From NCBI GenBank assembly GCA_036393975.1, contig DASWFZ010000220.1, positions 1-6,204 of the forward strand: a stretch of 6,204 bases of DNA, given 5' to 3'. Below the pieces are notes generated by a model, which worked only from the letters and a program-made list of their open reading frames with translations, was not told where the DNA came from and did no database searches. Source of the DNA: 13-1-40CM-64-14 sp036393975 (GTDB lineage: Bacteria > Sysuimicrobiota > Sysuimicrobiia > Sysuimicrobiales > Kaftiobacteriaceae). How positions within the stretch are numbered: position 1 is the stretch's first letter; each line of letters opens with the position of its first letter. Made by a program: the position numbers and the translations under genes. Shown piece after piece: positions 1-4,317 of this stretch.

Positions 1-417
1 TGGGTTGCCACGATCGACGCCTTCCAGCATTGGGTCTACACCCATCCGACCCACACCCGAGATGAACGCCGGCGGATATGGGACGACACGTATCGTCGGT
101 TCAACCCTGTCGTGGACTGGGCAGGCTACGAGGAAGCGCTAGACTTCGCCTGGCACCGCCAGCTGCACCTGTTCTTGAGCCCGTTCTATTACATCGAGTA
201 TGGCATCGCCGAGACCGGGGCATTGCAGATCTGGGTGCACAGCCTCAGCAATCACCGCGAGGCCGTGGAGCGCTATTGGCGCGCGTTGGCGTTAGGAGGA
301 TCGAGACCGCTGCCACGTTTATTTGAAGCGGCCGGCGCAAGGTTTTCTTTTGACTACGAGACGCTTGCCCCATTGATGGACGCGGTCGCGGACGAACTGG
401 CTCGCACCGGCGACTAA
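1..417 (+). CDS. M3-family (PepF-type) oligoendopeptidase, C-terminal fragment
   Basis: This is the last 138 codons of a gene that begins before the window. Frame 1 is open from the first base and ends at TAA (415-417). Oligoendopeptidases of this family are cytoplasmic zinc metallopeptidases that cleave short peptides. The recognisable part is the C-terminal helical region of family M3: an IDAFQHWVYTHP segment at the start, an acidic and basic stretch, then HLFLSPFYYIEYGIAETGAL (about 166-225) followed by QIW. That HLF..PFYYIEYGIA..GALQ block is typical of PepF-like members. The catalytic HEXXH zinc site lies upstream and cannot be checked, so activity is unknown. Full-length relatives are about 550-600 residues. 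The internal GTG at 112 is not the real start, because homology continues upstream of it. The gene converges on dnaB with a 34-base gap. Family assignment is fairly sure; substrate is unknown. Confidence 0.85.
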   Translation, partial: WVATIDAFQHWVYTHPTHTRDERRRIWDDTYRRFNPVVDWAGYEEALDFAWHRQLHLFLSPFYYIEYGIAETGALQIWVHSLSNHREAVERYWRALALGGSRPLPRLFEAAGARFSFDYETLAPLMDAVADELARTGD

Positions 418-451
418 CCCCTTCACTCAGCCGACGGCCAACGAGCGTGAG

Positions 452-3400
452 CTAAGCCCTTCGTTTTTCCAGGTTCCCGAACCGGCTGTGCTCCTTGTGG
501 AAGAACAACTCCACCATCCCGATGGGACCGTTGCGGTGCTTCGCGATGATGAGCTCCGCGATGTTCTTCTTCTCGGTCTCCGGGTTGTAGTAGTCTTCGC
601 GGTAGATGAACAGGACAAGATCAGCGACTTGCTCTAACTCCCCGCTGTTGTGAGTTACGATACCATTGGCGATAAAGTTGTGCGTCCCAGGCATAACGAG
701 GTCATAAACCGGCTCACGCCCGACGAACGTAACGCTCACGACTCTGTCCCACAGGACGTCATTGGATACCATCTCCGCGATGTGCGGTGCAGCGAGCCTC
801 TCCGCCAGCGCGATTGCCGTGGGTCGGTCCAGAGTCTTCCCGACCTGCAACCTGAATCCCAATTCTCGCCAGCTCAGACCCGCAGCCTTCTTCCGCGTCC
901 ACAGTTCATTGGTCACGGATATCGGAAGTCTATCAACCTGCGGCTTCGAACGCCGCATCTCGAGTTCCGAAAGGCAATGCTCTACTAGTACATCCTTGCG
1001 CCCCTCAATACCGACCAAGCGGCAGAACGCGGCGAGGTGGCGCGAGTCTTCAACACAGACCCGGTAGATTGGAACAGTTCCCTTCTTGCTCTGGTATCCC
1101 GAACTCGTCTGCGCGATAATTCCGAACCGGAGGAGCAGATCTCTTACATCGTCGGCCAGCCCCCGGCTGACAGTGTCGTAGTGCAGGGACCACAAGTATG
1201 TACCATTCCGGTAATTGCGGCGCGTCAGGCACCCATCGGTAGAGAACATTGCACGCAGCAATCCGCGAATGCTTTCCAGACTCGCGTCGGAGAATACCCG
1301 CTTAGGAATCCGTTTGTTGTACGAGGACTGACCTTCAACGTCGAGTTCGCGCAACCACTCACGCAGCGGGTTGCCGTGAGGACGTCCGTAAGTCCGTCCG
1401 GTCACCTCATTTTTCTTGTACACGGAGGCGAAGTCGACCTCCGGCGTTCCATGCGCTTCGCCGCGGCGCGCCTCGACGCCGAACTCCTCCTGTGCGATGG
1501 CGATGCAATCCTCAAACGTTGCGGGATCCGAACTAATGAACGAGATGCCCCGGTGGCGCTGATAGCTTCCGTCGCCGATCAGGTAACCTAACAATCGCAT
1601 CCGGGACGGGGATAGGGACCCCGCGATGTCGCCGCCGAACACCGGCAGACGCCGCGCACACGCCACAAGAGAGCCCGGTGTCAATTCCCTGACTGCCTTC
1701 CACCCGTCTGGGGTCAGAATCGGATGCCTGGCCGTGGCCCGCAGCCGCCGACCGGTGCTGGTTCTGATCTCAAATACATCGTTGCTACCCTTCTCGAATA
1801 CCGCCGCCGGCTGAACCGGGACGATCCGCCCACGAGCATCTAGGGAAAGCAACCGCGGCCAATCTCTTACCGTCGTCAATTCCCCGACCGTCCATCTTCG
1901 GCCCGAATCCGCATCCCAGACCACCGTGTCTTCCGTCACGCATTCTCGAAGATGAGACAGCAGCGGCCGCCGCGTCCCCGTGACTTCAACGGCGCGCGAT
2001 AGCTGTGAGATGGCAATCAGCGGGATGTCGAGTTCCTTGGCCAGCGATTTCAGTGAGCGCGCGATCTCCGAAATTTCCTGGGTCCGATTCTCCGTGCGCT
2101 TGTAGGATTGGATCATTTGGAGATAGTCCACTACGATTAGCCCCAAACCGTGCTCGGCCTTGAGTTTCCGGGCCTTGGCGCGCATCTCGATCACCGAGAT
2201 GGTGGCGGAGTCGTCAATGAACACCGGCGCCTCCGACAGGCGCCCCATCGCCCGGGCCAGTTTAGGCCAGTCAGCGTCGGTCAGAAATCCCGTCCGTAAC
2301 TTACTGCCGTCGACCTCCGCCTCTGCGCATAGGAAGCGCTGCACGAGTTGTTCTTTGGACGTCTCCAGGCTGAAGATGGCGCATGGGACTTGATGGTGAA
2401 TCGCCGAATGCTGCGCGATATTCAAAGCGAACGTCGTGTTATGGACGCACACGTCGCTAGCAATGAAGTTGTGCGTCTGCGGCACCGTGAGGTCGTACAC
2501 CTGGACATCGCCTGTATACTCGATGGTCGTGATCGGATCCCACAGAATATCAGGGGGCTCCAGCAACTGGGTCTGATCATGGCGCGCCCAGGTCCGCAGT
2601 CGCTCCCACCCCATAACCCCGACCTCGCGCAGCAGCATGCGGGCGTGGGCACCCGTGGCTGCAAGCGCGGTTCCCTGAACCGTCGATGCGACGCCAAAGC
2701 GCAGCAGCAGATGTTGCACCTGTCGAGCCATCCGCGGCGACGGCGGCGTGCAGCGTACGGCTACTTGCATCTCTGCGGCGTTCTCCTCGCTCTGCTCGGT
2801 CTCGACGCTCCCCGTGCATGCCAGCAACCGCGATAGAAAGAGCGCGAGCTTGTCGCGGGGTAACGTGAACACCAGACCAGGAATCGACCGGGACTGCGCG
2901 GGACCGGCCAGCGCCCGATGGCGCGCCAGTAACATGCCTACACCTTCTGGCACCGCCGCGCCCCGGATCGGATGGTAAGAGGGAGTCACCGGCAGCGACA
3001 CCGAGTCATCTGCAGGATGCGGGGCCGGCTTAGTGGCTGCGCGGATCGCTTCCCCAACCGCAACGGCATCGGCGTAATCGTGCGCGAGCCCCGGTGAGGT
3101 CGGCATCATCTCCGCGCACAGGTAGGCCAGCAACTTCACCTCGTAGGCCGGCAAGTCGTTGTCGCCGAAAACCTCAAGACGCGCAGGTACTGCGATCAGG
3201 TCCCCCACCGCCACGTCGGCAAGCGGTCTCCACCCAGACGGCGTCAGGAATGGATGCGAGCGTGTGGTCTCCACCTCGCGTCCGGACGCGGTCCGCACCC
3301 GGTACACGGGCTTGATCCCGTCATCGACGAATTGCGACGGTGCTGTCGTCTGTAGCCGCCCCTGCGCATCGAGCGTCCACAGCTGCGCTGTCCTGCGGCT

Positions 3401-4123
3401 CACGATCTCCTGGATCGTGCAGACTTCTCCAGTGCGCGCGTCCACGATCTCCGCGTCGTACTTCAAGCACTTCCCCATCGCCGGCCGCGCGGCCACGATG
3501 ACCAAGTCGGCAGGCTGCAAGCCGCTGGTGAGCTGGTCGATATCCGTGAATCCCGTCGCGACGCCGGTAACCGTCCCTTTGTCTTGGTAGCGGCGGTCGA
3601 TGCGTTCGAAACTCTCTTTGAGGATCTCCCGAATCGGCAGAAACTCCTGAATCAGACGGCGGTTGGCGATGCTGAAGACCAGCTTCTCCGCGCGGTCGAC
3701 CAGGAGTTCTACATCATTCTCGCCCTCAAACCCCAGGTGGGCGATCTCGGTCCCCGCCGAAATGAGCTGGCGCAGCATCGACTTTTGAAGCACGATGCGC
3801 GCGTAGTATTCCACGTTGGCAGCAGTGGCAACACTATTGAGCAACCCGGTCACATAGGTCGCCCCTCCGACGTCATCCAGCTGCCCTTTATCGCGCAGAC
3901 GATCGGTGACGGTAATGAGGTCGACGGGCTCCCCGCGCTCAAACAGTTCCGCAATGGTGTCGTAAATGCGGCGGTGCGCATCCCGGTAGAAGTCGATGGA
4001 ACGGACGAGCTCCACAACGCGCGCGATGGCGTCGCGGTCCAGTAGCATCGAGCCGAGCACCCCCTGCTCAGCCTCCAGGTTCTGAGGGGGAACCCGTTCA
4101 ATGGAGGAAGTGGGAATCGACAC
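452..4123 (-). CDS. dnaB: Replicative DNA helicase DnaB interrupted by two inteins
   Basis: This encodes the hexameric 5'-3' helicase that unwinds DNA at the replication fork. It is translated as a 1223-residue precursor that must splice to a 447-residue helicase. The exteins are residues 1-218, 563-727 and 1160-1223. Residues 1-105 are the DnaB N-terminal domain (PPQNLEAEQGVLGSMLLD). Residues 164-183 fit the linker helix, and the RecA-like ATPase domain follows. After splicing, Walker A reads ARPAMGK-TTFALNIA. Walker B is GLIVVDYLQMI (661-671), the H3 motif is AISQLSR (702-710, approximately), and the arginine-finger region is FFHKEHSRF with R1214. The GTG start (4121-4123) is chosen because the family's N-terminus begins there and CGGAGGT lies 7 bases upstream. 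The gene follows the Lon-family gene on the same strand but has its own promoter. One oddity is EQVAD (1164-1168), where most DnaB proteins have EQDAD. Identity is very sure. Confidence 0.97.
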   Translation of the reverse strand: MSIPTSSIERVPPQNLEAEQGVLGSMLLDRDAIARVVELVRSIDFYRDAHRRIYDTIAELFERGEPVDLITVTDRLRDKGQLDDVGGATYVTGLLNSVATAANVEYYARIVLQKSMLRQLISAGTEIAHLGFEGENDVELLVDRAEKLVFSIANRRLIQEFLPIREILKESFERIDRRYQDKGTVTGVATGFTDIDQLTSGLQPADLVIVAARPAMGKCLKYDAEIVDARTGEVCTIQEIVSRRTAQLWTLDAQGRLQTTAPSQFVDDGIKPVYRVRTASGREVETTRSHPFLTPSGWRPLADVAVGDLIAVPARLEVFGDNDLPAYEVKLLAYLCAEMMPTSPGLAHDYADAVAVGEAIRAATKPAPHPADDSVSLPVTPSYHPIRGAAVPEGVGMLLARHRALAGPAQSRSIPGLVFTLPRDKLALFLSRLLACTGSVETEQSEENAAEMQVAVRCTPPSPRMARQVQHLLLRFGVASTVQGTALAATGAHARMLLREVGVMGWERLRTWARHDQTQLLEPPDILWDPITTIEYTGDVQVYDLTVPQTHNFIASDVCVHNTTFALNIAQHSAIHHQVPCAIFSLETSKEQLVQRFLCAEAEVDGSKLRTGFLTDADWPKLARAMGRLSEAPVFIDDSATISVIEMRAKARKLKAEHGLGLIVVDYLQMIQSYKRTENRTQEISEIARSLKSLAKELDIPLIAISQLSRAVEVTGTRRPLLSHLRECVTEDTVVWDADSGRRWTVGELTTVRDWPRLLSLDARGRIVPVQPAAVFEKGSNDVFEIRTSTGRRLRATARHPILTPDGWKAVRELTPGSLVACARRLPVFGGDIAGSLSPSRMRLLGYLIGDGSYQRHRGISFISSDPATFEDCIAIAQEEFGVEARRGEAHGTPEVDFASVYKKNEVTGRTYGRPHGNPLREWLRELDVEGQSSYNKRIPKRVFSDASLESIRGLLRAMFSTDGCLTRRNYRNGTYLWSLHYDTVSRGLADDVRDLLLRFGIIAQTSSGYQSKKGTVPIYRVCVEDSRHLAAFCRLVGIEGRKDVLVEHCLSELEMRRSKPQVDRLPISVTNELWTRKKAAGLSWRELGFRLQVGKTLDRPTAIALAERLAAPHIAEMVSNDVLWDRVVSVTFVGREPVYDLVMPGTHNFIANGIVTHNSGELEQVADLVLFIYREDYYNPETEKKNIAELIIAKHRNGPIGMVELFFHKEHSRFGNLEKRRA
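647..1942 (-). other. DnaB intein 2, at the RE^SG site, with a LAGLIDADG homing endonuclease
   Basis: This intein covers residues 728-1159 (432 aa). It begins with Cys728 after LSHLRE and ends with THN (His1158-Asn1159), followed by Ser1160 as the +1 nucleophile. Block B is Thr797-Ala-Arg-His800 (TARHPILTPDGW), and block F is PVYDLVMPGTHNFIA. Splicing residues are complete. A two-motif LAGLIDADG endonuclease fills the middle: LLGYLIGDGSY with Asp851, a block D-like KRIPKRVF at about 937-944, and LLRAMFSTDGCL with Asp963. Both catalytic aspartates are present, so the enzyme may be active. It would be expected to cleave dnaB alleles lacking this insertion. The site is two residues before the one I recall for the Synechocystis DnaB intein (RESG^SIEQD). 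Here the residue after SG is Glu, which could not serve as +1 nucleophile there. Confidence 0.95.
797..913 (-). other. Helix-turn-helix-like tail of the intein 2 endonuclease
   Basis: Residues 1071-1109 of the precursor lie between the second LAGLIDADG motif and splicing block F. They read like a helix-turn-helix DNA-binding unit: LWTRKKAAGLSWRELGFRL followed by a second predicted helix ending IALAERL. The GLSWRELGFRL core matches the spacing of phage-repressor-type helices. Some intein endonucleases carry an extra DNA-recognition module of this kind, and it would help the enzyme bind its dnaB target. Intein 1 shows no equivalent segment. The assignment rests on pattern only. Confidence 0.5.
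2438..3469 (-). other. DnaB intein 1, in the Walker A P-loop, with a decayed endonuclease region
   Basis: This protein-splicing element covers residues 219-562 (344 aa). It begins with Cys219 immediately after MGK and ends with His561-Asn562, followed by Thr563 as the +1 nucleophile. Block B has Thr287-Arg-Ser-His290 (TRSHPFLTPSGW). Block F is VYDLTVPQTHNFIA and block G is CVHN. All residues needed for splicing are present. Between the splicing blocks (about residues 318-525) lies a region that aligns in outline with the LAGLIDADG endonuclease of intein 2. The first motif is LLAYLCAEMM, with Glu338 in place of the catalytic Asp and no following Gly. The second is LLACTGSV, where the Asp of STDG is absent. 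The endonuclease is therefore probably inactive while splicing is retained. The insertion lies between the P-loop Lys and Thr, so unspliced protein cannot bind ATP normally. Boundaries were checked codon by codon. Confidence 0.95.
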
Positions 4124-4130
4124 TCAGCGA

Positions 4131-4137
4131 ACCTCCG
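4131..4137 (-). promoter_or_regulatory. Ribosome binding site of dnaB
   Basis: The minus strand reads CGGAGGT, then a 7-base spacer (TCGCTGA), then GTG. This is a near-consensus Shine-Dalgarno sequence at good spacing. It decides the GTG start at 4121-4123 over any internal ATG. Confidence 0.85.
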
Positions 4138-4155
4138 TTCGGTGCTGGCGATTGC

Positions 4156-4185
4156 ATGATATGCGAACAAATGTACGCCTGTCAA
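4156..4185 (-). promoter_or_regulatory. Sigma70-type promoter for dnaB
   Basis: On the minus strand a perfect -35 box TTGACA (4180-4185) is followed by an 18-base spacer and TATCAT (4156-4161), one mismatch from TATAAT. Transcription would start near 4149, giving a leader of about 25 bases that includes the Shine-Dalgarno sequence. An AT-rich run, GAATTTTAAAGAG, about 20 bases upstream of the -35 box could act as an UP element. The site shows that dnaB can be transcribed separately from the Lon-family gene 194 bases upstream. It is inferred from sequence match only. Confidence 0.7.
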
Positions 4186-4189
4186 GGCG
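4176..4189. repeat. Inverted repeat overlapping the dnaB -35 box
   Basis: The minus strand reads CGCCT-TGAC-AGGCG, two perfect 5-base arms around a 4-base centre that is part of the TTGACA box. A second small palindrome, GCAT-GAT-ATGC, lies at 4154-4164 over the -10 region. Either could be an operator half-site or a chance match; arms this short are weak evidence. Confidence 0.35.
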
Positions 4190-4226
4190 CACCGGCTGGA
4201 TAGCTCTTTAAAATTCACAACTTGGG

Positions 4227-4294
4227 CTGGGGATTACCTTGTGGGTAAACGGCCAGTTTCGGGGGATACAAGGCGAAATTTGCTGGGGATAACC
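4227..4294. repeat. 12-base imperfect direct repeat in the lon-dnaB intergenic region
   Basis: CTGGGGATTACC (4227-4238) recurs as CTGGGGATAACC (4283-4294), 11 of 12 bases identical and 56 bases apart start to start. The two copies contain the outer members of the DnaA-box-like cluster and make chance less likely. Confidence 0.6.
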
Positions 4295-4303
4295 TGGGGA
4301 AAC
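4228..4303 (-). promoter_or_regulatory. Cluster of five degenerate DnaA-box-like 9-mers upstream of dnaB
   Basis: Read on the minus strand, the 9-mers are GTTTCCCCA (4295-4303), TTATCCCCA (4284-4292), GTATCCCCC (4261-4269), TTACCCACA (4240-4248) and TAATCCCCA (4228-4236). Two of them differ from the DnaA box TTATCCACA at one position; the others differ at two or three. All five face the same way. Their starts are 11, 23, 21 and 12 bases apart, close to one or two helical turns, so they would lie on similar faces of the DNA. An AT-rich stretch (4209-4216) sits between the cluster and the promoter. DnaA control of dnaB, or a local initiation element, is possible. No box is perfect, so another regulator that recognises a TCCCCA core is equally plausible. 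Confidence 0.4.
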
Positions 4304-4317
4304 AGGATCACGCGGCG

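Noticed and set aside
418..460. Possible bidirectional terminator between the oligoendopeptidase and dnaB
   Set aside because: Only short complementary arms (such as CTCA/TGAG) with a long loop, and no well-placed T-run outside coding sequence on either strand. Not strong enough to call.
1037..1591. 184-residue plus-strand open frame opposite intein 2
   Set aside because: It lies wholly antisense to a segment with clear endonuclease motifs, shows no recognisable domain, and its composition fits a shadow of GC-rich coding DNA.
2422..2697. Separate small gene on the minus strand in another frame near the intein 1 C-terminus
   Set aside because: It overlaps the intein and extein coding frame, whose block F and G motifs and DnaB continuation are unambiguous.
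452..4123. dnaB as a broken gene or an assembly fusion of several genes
   Set aside because: The frame is continuous, both insertions have full splicing signatures at conserved DnaB sites, and the exteins join into a normal-length helicase.
4294..4307. CCTG-TTTCCC-CAGG hairpin just after the Lon-family stop codon, as an intrinsic terminator
   Set aside because: The stem is only 4 base pairs and no U-tract follows on the minus strand. It also overlaps the DnaA-box-like cluster, which explains its composition better.
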